DNA from: Rhodobacteraceae bacterium LMO-JJ12
GTDB lineage: Bacteria > Pseudomonadota > Alphaproteobacteria > Rhodobacterales > Rhodobacteraceae
DNA: 64,000 bases
Direction: 5' to 3'
Assembly: GCA_021555075.1 (NCBI GenBank)
Contig: JAKGBX010000001.1
Span: 2,294,001 to 2,358,000 of the forward strand
In this document: positions 1-8,577 of the stretch, piece after piece
Numbering within the stretch: position 1 is the first letter of the stretch
How the letters are laid out: each line of letters opens with the position of its first letter
Program-made: the position numbers and the translations under genes
The notes under the pieces: model-generated
What the model saw: the letters and a program-made list of their open reading frames with translations, nothing else
Database searches by the model: none
What the model was told of the DNA's origin: nothing

Positions 1-375
1 GGCATGGTGCCCGGCCTGATCGCGACGGTGATCTTTGTTCTGCCCGCGCCGATCCGGCTGACCCATCTCGGGATCACTTCAACGCCGCAGCCATTGTTAG
101 AGGCGGCGCAGGCGTTTGGCGGCACCAAATCACAGGTGCTCTGGAAGGTCGAGTTGCCTTATGCCCTGCCCCAGATCATGACCGGGCTTAATCAGACGAT
201 CATGCTGTCGCTGTCGATGGTGGTGATTGCGGCGCTGGTTGGGGCCGACGGGCTGGGCGTGCCGGTGGTGCGCGCGCTCAATCAAGTGAATACCGCGCTC
301 GGGTTTGAGAGCGGATTCATTATTGTCGTGGTCGCCATCATTCTTGATCGCATGCTGAGGATTGATCGCAAATGA
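1..375 (+). CDS. choW: Choline/glycine betaine ABC transporter permease, C-terminal part
   Basis: The gene is cut by the left window edge; about 124 codons remain. It is the end of a ProW/ChoW-type inner-membrane permease that moves quaternary amines through the membrane using the ATPase encoded next. The remaining part shows the cytoplasmic EAA loop (EAAQAFGG followed by the ELP exit), which docks onto the ATPase, then two hydrophobic segments ending in a short basic tail. Its TGA overlaps the ATG of the downstream ATPase by 4 bases, the usual sign of translational coupling. The missing N-terminus and the binding protein presumably lie to the left. Substrate (choline versus betaine or proline) is inferred from the family. 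Confidence 0.85.
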   Translation, partial: GMVPGLIATVIFVLPAPIRLTHLGITSTPQPLLEAAQAFGGTKSQVLWKVELPYALPQIMTGLNQTIMLSLSMVVIAALVGADGLGVPVVRALNQVNTALGFESGFIIVVVAIILDRMLRIDRK

Positions 376-1412
376 GCCGCAATGATACCAACACTGCCGT
401 GATCTTCGACAATGTGTCGATCGTTTTCGGCGATCACCCGGAAAAGGCGCTGCCGCTGATGGATGCCGGGCAGGAGCGCCCGGAAATTCAGGCAAGCACC
501 GGTCAGGTTCTGGGCGTGCATGATTGCGCGCTGGAAGTTGAGGCAGGGGAAATCCTTGTGCTGATGGGGCTGTCGGGGTCGGGCAAATCGACGCTCTTGC
601 GCGCGGTCAACGGGCTGAACCCGGTGTGTCGCGGGGCGGTGCACGTTCGGCGGGGCGACGAGATGGTGAATGTCACCGAAGCCGACGCCAACACCCTGCG
701 CGAAATGCGTCTGTCCCATATCGCCATGGTGTTTCAGGCCTTCGGCCTGCTGCCGTGGCGCACGGTGCGCGAGAATGTCGGGCTTGGCCTCGAACTAGGC
801 GGGATGCCCGCCGCCGCGCGGCGTGGCAAGGTTGACGATCAACTGACCATCGTGGGGTTGTCGGACTGGGCCGAACGCAAGGTGGGTGACTTGTCAGGTG
901 GGATGCAGCAACGCGTCGGGCTGGCGCGGGCCTTTGCCACCGACGCGCCGATCCTGTTGATGGACGAGCCGTTTTCGGCGCTTGACCCGCTGATCCGCAC
1001 CCGGCTTCAGGACGAATTGCTGGATCTGCAAAAGACCCTGAACCGCACCATCATCTTCGTCAGCCACGATCTCGACGAGGCTTTCAAGATCGGCAACCGC
1101 ATCGCCATCATGGAGGGCGGGAGGATCGTGCAATGCGGCACCCCGCAAGAGATCTTCTCCAACCCCGCGAATGACTATGTGGCCGATTTTGTGGCCCATA
1201 TGAACCCGCTTGGCGTGCTGTGTGCGCGTGACGTGATGGAACCGCTCGAAGGCACGCCGCGCAAGACGGTTGGCCCGGACACCGACATCCGCGAAGTGAT
1301 GGAAAAGGTTGGCCAAACCGGTGCCCCGGTCGGGGTTGAGGAAAACGGCAGGATTGTAGGACAGGTCACCAAGGACAGGGTCTTGGCCAAACTGCTCGAT
1401 CCGCGCTCTTGA
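372..1412 (+). CDS. choV: Choline/glycine betaine ABC transporter ATP-binding protein
   Basis: ATPase subunit (346 aa) of the quaternary-amine importer whose permease ends just upstream. Visible motifs are Walker A (GLSGSGKST, about residue 72), the signature LSGGMQQR, Walker B ILLMDEP and the switch histidine in FVSHDL. The length and the N-terminal extension before Walker A match the ProV/ChoV class. The last roughly 60 residues, beginning at CARDVMEPL, look like a remnant of the C-terminal CBS region that senses osmolarity in OpuA/ProV; only part of a CBS pair is visible. Choline rather than betaine specificity is inferred from similarity to alphaproteobacterial ChoV. Confidence 0.88.
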   Translation: MSRNDTNTAVIFDNVSIVFGDHPEKALPLMDAGQERPEIQASTGQVLGVHDCALEVEAGEILVLMGLSGSGKSTLLRAVNGLNPVCRGAVHVRRGDEMVNVTEADANTLREMRLSHIAMVFQAFGLLPWRTVRENVGLGLELGGMPAAARRGKVDDQLTIVGLSDWAERKVGDLSGGMQQRVGLARAFATDAPILLMDEPFSALDPLIRTRLQDELLDLQKTLNRTIIFVSHDLDEAFKIGNRIAIMEGGRIVQCGTPQEIFSNPANDYVADFVAHMNPLGVLCARDVMEPLEGTPRKTVGPDTDIREVMEKVGQTGAPVGVEENGRIVGQVTKDRVLAKLLDPRS

Positions 1413-1436
1413 CCTGACAAACCAATCCGGCGCCTG

Positions 1437-1481
1437 CTTCATCTTGCCCAAAATATTCCGGGGTCTGGGGCAGCGCCCCAG
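1437..1481. repeat. REP-like extragenic palindrome, copy A
   Basis: A short element after choV. It begins with CTTCATCTTGCCCAAAATAT and ends in a perfect 7-bp hairpin, CTGGGGC-AGC-GCCCCAG (1465-1481). The same layout recurs at 15845-15931. It could also terminate choV transcription, although no T-run follows. Confidence 0.6.
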
Positions 1482-1514
1482 TTCTCAAGCCGCAGTAATT
1501 AAACCCTGGTGACT

Positions 1515-2420
1515 TCAGAGTTTGGTGGCAGGGGCGACCGGCGTGCGCAACTGGCGTTTCAGCACCGCCTCGCGCCAGGTCATGAAGCTGATTGCCGCGA
1601 TGATCACCCCTCCACCGACGATGACCCAGATATCGAGTCCTTCATCGAATACCAGCCAGCCCAGTGTTACCGCCCAGACGAGTTGCAGGAAGCCTACCGG
1701 CTGGGTCACGGTAATCGGGGCCGCCGCCAGCGCAAGAGACATGGTGTAATGCCCCGCTGTGGCCACCGCAGCGACGGCCAACAACAGCAAGAGTTCATAC
1801 CCTGTGGGCGTCACCCAGTTCATCAGGGCCAGCGGCGCCAGCCCGATTGTCACCATCAATGACAGCATCGTCACCGTCACCGCGGCACCGGTCTCATCGG
1901 CCATGCGTTTGGCCAGCAGATAGGACGTGGCGAAAAAGAATGCCGCGAACAGCATCGCAAGATGCCCCGCACCGACCTCGCGAAAGCCCGGGCGCAGGAT
2001 GATCAGGCCACCGATCAGCGCCACCACCACGGCCAGAATGCGCCGGAACGCCAGCCTTTCGCCGAGAAAAATCGCCGCGCCCAGCGTGACATAGATCGGC
2101 GAGAGATAGTTCATCGCGGTGACATCAGCGATGGGAATGCGGGTCATGGCGTAAAACCACAGCGCCACGCCGCCGGTATGGGCCAGCCCGCGCCAGGTGA
2201 ACAGCGCCAGTTGCCCCCGGCTCAGACGCGCGCGCAGCAGTGGCCGGACCATCGGCAGGAGGAACACCAAACCCAGCGCATAGCGCAGAAAGGCCGCTTC
2301 GGATGCGGGAATCCGTGGGCCAAGAAGTTTGACGAGCGCCGTCACGCCAACAAACAAGAAGCCGGTTATGATCATCCAGAAAACCCCGATGACGGGGTTG
2401 GTGGTCGCGCGATTGTCCAT
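1515..2420 (-). CDS. EamA/DMT-superfamily membrane exporter
   Basis: A 301-residue inner-membrane protein with about ten hydrophobic segments arranged as two homologous EamA halves, the usual drug/metabolite transporter architecture. The second half starts near the LAMLFAAFFFATSYLLAKRM segment. Members export amino acids, metabolites or toxic compounds by secondary transport; nothing here fixes the substrate. The ATG at 2420 is the only reasonable start and gives the family length. It is transcribed towards choV and is divergent from the thioesterase gene that begins at 2588. Confidence 0.85.
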   Translation of the reverse strand: MDNRATTNPVIGVFWMIITGFLFVGVTALVKLLGPRIPASEAAFLRYALGLVFLLPMVRPLLRARLSRGQLALFTWRGLAHTGGVALWFYAMTRIPIADVTAMNYLSPIYVTLGAAIFLGERLAFRRILAVVVALIGGLIILRPGFREVGAGHLAMLFAAFFFATSYLLAKRMADETGAAVTVTMLSLMVTIGLAPLALMNWVTPTGYELLLLLAVAAVATAGHYTMSLALAAAPITVTQPVGFLQLVWAVTLGWLVFDEGLDIWVIVGGGVIIAAISFMTWREAVLKRQLRTPVAPATKL

Positions 2421-2587
2421 GGCGACATCTGGGCATGATTGTTACGGGGCTTCAAGCTGCGATACTTGTTAACGTTCCGTCGAAACCGCGAGGCTTGGCC
2501 AGATCGCAACGCAACGGAACGCTTGCCTTGCCGTCTTCCCAACTCAAAGCTCGGTGCCAGACAGTGCCACAGATCAAGGACAGGCCG

Positions 2588-2992
2588 ATGCCCAGCGTAT
2601 TTGAAAACTTCCCGATGCCCCCTGCTTCGGCCCTTCTGGGATGGGAGTTGGTGAGCGAGGATTCTGACAAGGGCGAGATCGAAATCGCCTTTAATCCCGG
2701 CCCTGAAACGCTGAATCCGCGCGGCGTGATACAGGGCGGGTTCGTGGCGGCGATGCTGGATGATACGATGGGGCCGGCGCTTGTCACCTTGACGCATGGC
2801 AAGGTCATGGCATCAAGCATCGACATCAATGTGAGCTTTCTCAAACCGGCCAGGCCGGGGCGGCTGATCTGTAAGGGGCGGGTCTTGAGCCTTGGCAAGC
2901 GCATCGCCTTTCTTGAGGGCGAGTTGTTTGATGCCAACGGCACTTTGTTGGCCCGTGCCACGTCCTCGGCCGTGCCGGTGCCATTTGACTAG
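2588..2992 (+). CDS. PaaI-family hotdog thioesterase
   Basis: A 134-residue single hotdog-fold protein, probably an acyl-CoA thioesterase. The motif GGFVAAMLDDTMGPAL matches the helix that carries the catalytic Asp in PaaI-type enzymes, preceded by the NPRGVIQGG loop. The open frame extends upstream to 2435, but the ATG at 2588 is preferred: AAGGA sits 7 bases before it, and the upstream codons encode a low-complexity stretch not seen in the family. It ends 6 bp from the end of the convergent LysE gene. The physiological acyl-CoA is unknown. Confidence 0.8.
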   Translation: MPSVFENFPMPPASALLGWELVSEDSDKGEIEIAFNPGPETLNPRGVIQGGFVAAMLDDTMGPALVTLTHGKVMASSIDINVSFLKPARPGRLICKGRVLSLGKRIAFLEGELFDANGTLLARATSSAVPVPFD

Positions 2993-2998
2993 TGCGCC

Positions 2999-3598
2999 CT
3001 ACCCCCAGAGCAAAGACGCCGCGATCAGCCACATCGTGGCCCCCACCACCACATCCAGTACCCGCCAGGCGACTGGGCGTGCGAAAAGTGGGGCCAGCAA
3101 GCGCGCGCCAAACCCGAGCGCGAAGAAAAAGATGACACTGGCCGACATCGCGCCGAGGGCAAACGCCAACCGGTTGTCGTATTGCGCCGAGATTGAGCCC
3201 AACAGGACCACCGTATCAAGGTAGACATGCGGGTTGAGCCAGGTCAGCGCGACGACAGTCAGCAGCACTGCACGACGCGAATGACGGGCTTCGCCGCCGC
3301 TGTCGAGGGCTGCACCACCACGCCACGCGGCGATGAAATTACGCGCGCCATACCAAAAGAGGAACGCCGCCCCGCCATAGCGCATCAGCGTTTCGAACCA
3401 CGGCACGGCGCGCGCCAGCGCCCCGAACCCTGCCACCCCGGCGGCAATCAGCAGCGCATCCGAGAGCGCACAGACAAGCACCGTCGCCAGCACATGTTCG
3501 CGCCGGAGACCCTGACGCAATACAAAGGCATTTTGCGCGCCAATCGCGAGGATCAGGGAAAATCCAAGCGAAAAACCCGCCAGCGTAGCTTCGATCAT
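2999..3598 (-). CDS. lysE: LysE/ArgO-family amino-acid exporter
   Basis: A 199-residue inner-membrane exporter for basic amino acids (Lys/Arg). The N-terminal GFSLGFSLILAIGAQNAFVL is the conserved first helix with the family's GAQN motif. TWLNPHVYLDT is the second family signature, in the fourth helix. About six transmembrane segments are visible. It is divergently transcribed from the LysR-type gene at 3687, the classical lysE-lysG arrangement in which the regulator switches on export when its amino acid accumulates. Lysine versus arginine preference cannot be read from the sequence. Confidence 0.88.
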   Translation of the reverse strand: MIEATLAGFSLGFSLILAIGAQNAFVLRQGLRREHVLATVLVCALSDALLIAAGVAGFGALARAVPWFETLMRYGGAAFLFWYGARNFIAAWRGGAALDSGGEARHSRRAVLLTVVALTWLNPHVYLDTVVLLGSISAQYDNRLAFALGAMSASVIFFFALGFGARLLAPLFARPVAWRVLDVVVGATMWLIAASLLWG

Positions 3599-3686
3599 GA
3601 CGACACCTCATTCACCTTTTGCTTGGCCTAACCGGCAATTCGCGCTAGGTCCAATTAAAGATACAGGGAAGGAATTAGGGGGGCTT

Positions 3687-4589
3687 ATGCAGTTCGACAG
3701 CAGGCAATTGGCTGCCTTGTCCGCAATCTTGCGGCTGGGCAGTTTTGAGAACGCGGCAGGCGCGCTTGGCATCACACAATCGGCGGTTTCACAGCGGCTG
3801 AAGGCATTGGAGGAGCAGGTCGGCACGGTTTTGGTGCTGCGCGAAAGTCCCTGCCGGGGCACCGATGCGGGACGGCGGCTTGCGGCGCACGCCGAGGCGG
3901 TGGCATTGCTGGAAGCGCAGACCGGGCAGGATCTGGGGCGCAGCGAAGCCGTTGGTGCAAGCATTTTTCCTGCAAGGCTGCGCATTGCGGTGAATGCCGA
4001 TAGCCTTGCGACATGGCTTCTGGGCGGGCTCAGCCGGATCGAGGGTGCGCTTTATGATCTGGTGGTGGATGACCAGTCGCATTCGGGCGAATGGCTGCGG
4101 CGGGGCGAGGTTCTGGCGGCGGTCAGCGCGCAGTCGCGGCCGGTGCAAGGGTGCGATGTACACCCATTGGGTGCGCTGCGCTATATCGCCACCGCCAGCC
4201 CCAGCTTTATCGAGCGCTGGTTTCCCGATGGGCTTACGCCCAAGGCGTTGGCGCGCGCCCCAATGCTGCAATTTGATGCCAAGGACGGCTTGCAGGCCGA
4301 ATGGATGACGACACATTTCGGCGCGCGGATTACCCCGCCCAGTCACGGCATGCCGTCAGCGCAGGCGTTTGTCGAAGCCGCACGGCGCGGGATGGGATGG
4401 GGGCTGAACCCCGAACCGATGGTGCGGCGTATGATCCGACGCGGCGTTCTTGCACCACTGAGCCAAGAGATCGCCACGCTCGACAAGCCGCTTTATTGGC
4501 AGGTCAGCCGGATGATGGCGCCGGTAATGGACCCGGTGACCGAGGCCGTGAAGACGCGGGCGAGATCGGTATTGCTTCAGGAGGAGTAG
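3687..4589 (+). CDS. lysG: LysR-family regulator of the exporter (LysG/ArgP type)
   Basis: A 300-residue LysR-type transcription factor. The winged HTH spans roughly residues 1-65, including FENAAGALGITQSAVSQRLK, and an effector-binding domain follows. ATG 3687 is chosen over the upstream 3597 start because AGGGGGGC lies just before it and it yields the standard ArgP/LysG length. The upstream extension would overlap the lysE start codon. By family knowledge it binds the 88-bp divergent gap and activates lysE in response to Lys or Arg. Confidence 0.85.
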   Translation: MQFDSRQLAALSAILRLGSFENAAGALGITQSAVSQRLKALEEQVGTVLVLRESPCRGTDAGRRLAAHAEAVALLEAQTGQDLGRSEAVGASIFPARLRIAVNADSLATWLLGGLSRIEGALYDLVVDDQSHSGEWLRRGEVLAAVSAQSRPVQGCDVHPLGALRYIATASPSFIERWFPDGLTPKALARAPMLQFDAKDGLQAEWMTTHFGARITPPSHGMPSAQAFVEAARRGMGWGLNPEPMVRRMIRRGVLAPLSQEIATLDKPLYWQVSRMMAPVMDPVTEAVKTRARSVLLQEE

Positions 4590-4594
4590 AGCCG

Positions 4595-4627
4595 ACGGGA
4601 AGACGGGCAAACTGCGCATCTTCCCGT
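4595..4627. terminator. Bidirectional hairpin between lysG and yebC
   Basis: Perfect 9-bp inverted repeat ACGGGAAGA / TCTTCCCGT with a 15-nt loop, between the ends of two convergent genes. There is no strong T-run on either strand, so it may act through Rho or only as an mRNA end stabiliser. Confidence 0.5.
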
Positions 4628-4655
4628 GCCGTTGAGTGCACTTTGCGTGCAGGTC

Positions 4656-5396
4656 TCAGAGCTGTTCCATCACCTCGTCAGAGGCGTCGAAATTGGCGGT
4701 GACGCGCTGTACGTCGTCGTCATCCTCAAGCGCGTCGATCAGCTTCATCAGCTTTTGCATGCCTTCCAGATCAAGTTCGGTCGTGGTGGTGGGCTTCCAG
4801 ACCAGCTTGGTGCTTTCGCTTTCACCCAAGGCCGTTTCCAGAGCACCGGAAACTTCGTTGAGATCGGTATCGGCGCACCAGATCACATGGCCGTCTTCCG
4901 AGCTTTCCACATCTTCGGCGCCTGCTTCGATGGCGGCCATCATGACGGTATCGGCGTCGCCCACGTCTGCCGGATAGCTCACCTCGCCCTTGCGTTCGAA
5001 CATGAAACCAACCGAGCCCGTTTCGCCCAGATTGCCGCCATGCTTGGTAAAGGTCGAGCGCACGTTGGAGGCCGTGCGGTTCTTGTTGTCGGTCATCGCT
5101 TCGACGATAACGGCCACGCCATTCGGGCCATAGCCTTCGTAGCGGATCTCGTCATAGTTCTCGGCGTCCCCGCCCATCGCCTTCTTGATGGCGCGGTCGA
5201 TCACATCCTTGGGAACGGATTGCGATTTGGCCTCTTTAACCGCCAGCCGCAGGCGCGGGTTCTTGTCAGGATCGGGATCGCCCATTTTTGCCGCCACGGT
5301 AATCTCCTTGGCGAGCTTGGAGAAAAGTTTGGATCGCGCCGCGTCTTGGCGCCCCTTGCGGTGCTGAATGTTTGCCCATTTTGAATGGCCGGCCAT
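4656..5396 (-). CDS. yebC: YebC/PmpR-family protein
   Basis: A 246-residue protein of the YebC/PmpR/TACO1 family with the invariant N-terminus [19 protein letters not shown] and the full three-domain length. The internal motifs [14 protein letters not shown] and [14 protein letters not shown] are diagnostic. Members are described as DNA-binding regulators and, more recently for some, as ribosome-associated factors that relieve stalling. Either role is possible here. It is monocistronic in this window and ends convergently with lysG. The acidic C-terminus (EDDDDVQRV) is typical. Confidence 0.95.
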   Translation of the reverse strand: MAGHSKWANIQHRKGRQDAARSKLFSKLAKEITVAAKMGDPDPDKNPRLRLAVKEAKSQSVPKDVIDRAIKKAMGGDAENYDEIRYEGYGPNGVAVIVEAMTDNKNRTASNVRSTFTKHGGNLGETGSVGFMFERKGEVSYPADVGDADTVMMAAIEAGAEDVESSEDGHVIWCADTDLNEVSGALETALGESESTKLVWKPTTTTELDLEGMQKLMKLIDALEDDDDVQRVTANFDASDEVMEQL

Positions 5397-5594
5397 GAGG
5401 CTCCCCTGAGATGTGCTATGCTTGTCGCGACTCTATAGGCGAAGGGTTGGGGCCTGTTCAATCCCTTCACACCGGAGGGCCTCATAAATTCATTGCTCTG
5501 TTAACAAGTTTATGGCTTACTTAACGCAGGATTCCACGAGCACAGCGCCCCGGCGCATTGGCATGACAGAGTCCGTATCTGGGAGGATAAAATC

Positions 5595-6539
5595 ATGAAG
5601 ATCAAAGGATTAGTGACGGCTGCGCTGACGGTTGCAAGCGTGATGGTGGCCGGAATGGCCAGCGCGGAATGGGCGCCTAAAGGCACGTTATCATTGCAAA
5701 TCGGCTTTGGCGCGGGGGGCTCGACCGATACGATCGGGCGCGTTGTTGCCAAGGTTTTGAAAGAACAAACCGGTTGGAACGTGATCGCCGAAAACAAGCC
5801 CGGCGGGGGCGGCGTGGCGATGTTCACCGGGATTGCCAACCGGCCTGCTGATGGCTCGATCATCGGTCTGGGGGTCAACATGCCCTTGCTGGTCAATCTG
5901 GTAAACCGGCCGGACAAGTTGAAATTCGATCTCGACAGCTTTGACTATCTTGGCACCGCGTCGCGCGCGCAATTGGCGATGATTGCACGCACCGATGCGC
6001 CGTTTGACGATGTTGCCGGGCTGATCGACTATGCCAAGGCCAATGGCGGCGCGGCGCTCTCGTTTGATGCCAAGCCACAGGAATTGGCGATGCGCTATGT
6101 CATGCAAAAGGCCGGGGTGGAGTTTCAGTTCCTCTCGACCAAGGGCGGGGCGGAGAACGTCAAGCTGGTGCTGGGCGGACAGGCGATTGCGGGCTTTGAG
6201 GCGGGTGAGCACCTGCCCTTCCTTGAGGCCGGACAGGTCAAGATGATCGCGTCAATCAATGACACGCGCCACAACTATGCCCCCGACACGCCGACGTTGA
6301 TGGAGCAAGGCTTTGATATCTATGTCGATCCGGTGTTCTTTTTCGCCACGACCAAAGGCACGCCGGATGACGCGCGCGAAGCTTTGAGCGCGGCGCTGGC
6401 GGCGGCACTTGAGAGCGAAGAGGTCACAAGCGCGGTGATGAATTCGCTGAAATCGCCGATCATCAATCTGGGGCCTGAGGGCACCAAAGAGATGATGCAC
6501 AAGGGGCTTGTCAATGTTGGCGCGCTGTTTGCCAATTAA
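5595..6539 (+). CDS. tctC: Tripartite tricarboxylate transporter substrate-binding protein
   Basis: A 314-residue periplasmic Bug/TctC-type binding protein that captures a carboxylate and hands it to TctAB. It has a Sec signal peptide with cleavage near ASA-EWAPKG, then the family hallmarks IGFGAGGSTDTIGR (the first ligand loop, using water-mediated carboxylate contact) and VIAENKPGGGGV. GGGAGGATGAT-type spacing upstream of the ATG supports the start. It begins a three-gene operon tctC-tctB-tctA, each gene separated by about 20 bp. The ligand (citrate, another dicarboxylate or an aromatic acid) is not deducible. Confidence 0.92.
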   Translation: MKIKGLVTAALTVASVMVAGMASAEWAPKGTLSLQIGFGAGGSTDTIGRVVAKVLKEQTGWNVIAENKPGGGGVAMFTGIANRPADGSIIGLGVNMPLLVNLVNRPDKLKFDLDSFDYLGTASRAQLAMIARTDAPFDDVAGLIDYAKANGGAALSFDAKPQELAMRYVMQKAGVEFQFLSTKGGAENVKLVLGGQAIAGFEAGEHLPFLEAGQVKMIASINDTRHNYAPDTPTLMEQGFDIYVDPVFFFATTKGTPDDAREALSAALAAALESEEVTSAVMNSLKSPIINLGPEGTKEMMHKGLVNVGALFAN

Positions 6540-6559
6540 CCCTCGGCGGGTGAGCAACG

Positions 6560-7003
6560 ATGAGCGGTAAGTCGGCACAGGCCATGACCACAGACCGAAT
6601 TCTCGGTCTGGTGGTCGTGGTATTTGCCGTGCTGCTCTATTTCGTGATCGTGCCATGGCAGGTGGAAACGGTTGATTATGGCTGGCTCAAGCCGCGCACC
6701 CTGCCCCGGATCGTCGCGGTGATCCTTGGGGTTTGCGGAGTGGCGCTGATCCTGCGCCCGTCGGGCGATGCCAGCCCCGGATTGCTGCACTGGAACCGCG
6801 CGGCGCTGTTTGCCGGGGTCTTGATCGGCGCGCTCTGGGTGATGAGTTTTGTCGGCTTCGTCTATACCGCGCCGGTGATGGCGTTGGCGCTGATGTGGCT
6901 AGCGCATGAGCGGCGCTGGTATTGGCTGCTGTTTGGTGTCGCGGGGATGCCAGCGCTGATCTGGTTTGTGGTGGCGATCTTGCTTGAGCGGCCCTTGCCA
7001 TGA
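6560..7003 (+). CDS. tctB: Tripartite tricarboxylate transporter small membrane subunit
   Basis: A 147-residue small membrane subunit with four hydrophobic segments, the TctB pattern. It sits between the binding protein and the large TctA permease. The sequence is poorly conserved in the family, so the call rests on size, topology and position. The C-terminal segment ends in a short polar tail before the tctA start. Confidence 0.85.
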   Translation: MSGKSAQAMTTDRILGLVVVVFAVLLYFVIVPWQVETVDYGWLKPRTLPRIVAVILGVCGVALILRPSGDASPGLLHWNRAALFAGVLIGALWVMSFVGFVYTAPVMALALMWLAHERRWYWLLFGVAGMPALIWFVVAILLERPLP

Positions 7004-7019
7004 GCATCGGAGCAAAACC

Positions 7020-8525
7020 ATGCCAGAGCTGAGCACAATCATGGCAGGGCTTGGTGATGCGGTCACGCCGATCAACCTGCTGTTCGTGTTGTTTGGCGTT
7101 ATGGTCGGGCAGTTTGTTGGCGCGGTACCGGGGATTGGGCCGGTTATGGCGATGGCGATTGCCATTCCCTTTACCTTTGGCATGGATGCGTTGACCGGGA
7201 TTGGCTTTCTGGTGGGGGTGAACAAAGGCGGATTGGTTGGCGGGGCGATCCCCGCCGTGTTGCTCAACACGCCCGGCACGCCCGATGCGGCGGCCACGGC
7301 ACTTGATGGTTATCCGCTGGCAAAGCAGGGCAAGCCGTTGAAGGCGACCAAGATGGCGCTGTTTTCTTCGATCACCGGTGACACGTTCAGCGATATCGTG
7401 TTGATTACCGTCTCGGCCCCTTTGGCGATTTTGGCGCTGAAAATGGGGCCGGTTGAGGTTTTGGGGCTCATGCTGCTCGCCTTTGCGGTGATTGCCGGAT
7501 TGATGGGGCGGTCGCTGATCAAGGGGGTGATTGCCATCTCTCTGGGCCTTTTGGCGGCGATGGTGGGCACCGACCCGGAACATGCCACGCCGCGCTTTTT
7601 CTTTGAACAATACGAGCTTTATGACGGTCTGCCGCTGGCTTCGGTCGCGATCGGGATGCTGGCAATTTCCGAGCTTCTGCGCCGGTTGAGCGAAACCCGT
7701 GGCACGGTGCGCGCCGCCGTTACCCTGCCGCGTAATCAGCCGAAAGAGGACCGTTCGGTTAGCTGGGCGGAGTATTGGGGGTGTCGCTATACCATGGCGC
7801 GCGGGGCGGTGATTGGCACCATTTTGGGGGCGCTGCCCGGTGTCGGATCAACTGCCGCCGCTTTCATGTCCTATGCCAGCGCGCGCAGTGCCTCGAAAGA
7901 CCCCAAGAGTTTTGGCAGAGGCAATCTGCACGGTATCGCCGCGTCGGAGTCGGCCAATTCCTCGGTCATGGGGGCCAATATGATCCCGCTTTTGACGCTG
8001 GGCATTCCCGGCAGTGTCAGTGCGGCGTTGATCATTTCGGCCTTCATGATTCACGGGGTGCAGCCGGGGCCGTTTTTGTTCGAACAACAAGGGCGGCTGA
8101 TCTATGGGTTGTTTGGCACGATGATCCTTGCCAACCTGATGAACCTCTGGGTTGGGCAATTGGGTCTGCGTCTTTGGGTGCGGGTGGTGTCTGCGCCTGA
8201 ACCGTTCATCTTTGCCTCGGCCTTGTTGATGTGTTTCGTCGGTGTCTCGCTGGCCTCGGGCGGGTTGTTTGGCGTTGGGGTGATGTTGGTCTTTGCCGTG
8301 CTGGCCTTTGTGATGACGGCGTTTGGAATTTCCGTGGTGGTGTTCATCATCGCCTTTTTCCTTGCGCCGCGGCTTGAGGTTTCGCTGTCGCAAACGCTGT
8401 CGCTTCTGAATGGCGATCCTTCAAAACTGCTGAACTATCCTTTTGCGTTGTTCCTGATGCTTCTGGCGCTGATCACCGCCGTCGCCCTTGCACGTAGGCG
8501 CGACAAGGAGAGCGCGACGCGCTAA
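7020..8525 (+). CDS. tctA: Tripartite tricarboxylate transporter large permease
   Basis: A 501-residue TctA permease with about twelve transmembrane helices. Family signatures are GAVPGIGPVMAMAIAIPFTF near the N-terminus and the repeat-like GALPGVGSTAAAFMSYASAR in the middle, matching the two inverted halves of the fold. Start 7020 is preferred over 6966 because MPELSTIMAGL is the typical N-terminus, CGGAG precedes it, and the earlier start would overlap tctB in another frame. It couples substrate entry to an ion gradient and needs TctC. Confidence 0.93.
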   Translation: MPELSTIMAGLGDAVTPINLLFVLFGVMVGQFVGAVPGIGPVMAMAIAIPFTFGMDALTGIGFLVGVNKGGLVGGAIPAVLLNTPGTPDAAATALDGYPLAKQGKPLKATKMALFSSITGDTFSDIVLITVSAPLAILALKMGPVEVLGLMLLAFAVIAGLMGRSLIKGVIAISLGLLAAMVGTDPEHATPRFFFEQYELYDGLPLASVAIGMLAISELLRRLSETRGTVRAAVTLPRNQPKEDRSVSWAEYWGCRYTMARGAVIGTILGALPGVGSTAAAFMSYASARSASKDPKSFGRGNLHGIAASESANSSVMGANMIPLLTLGIPGSVSAALIISAFMIHGVQPGPFLFEQQGRLIYGLFGTMILANLMNLWVGQLGLRLWVRVVSAPEPFIFASALLMCFVGVSLASGGLFGVGVMLVFAVLAFVMTAFGISVVVFIIAFFLAPRLEVSLSQTLSLLNGDPSKLLNYPFALFLMLLALITAVALARRRDKESATR

Positions 8526-8577
8526 GCAGACCCTAAAACGACCGTTGACGCCCAAGCGCTTCGCATTATTCAATGCA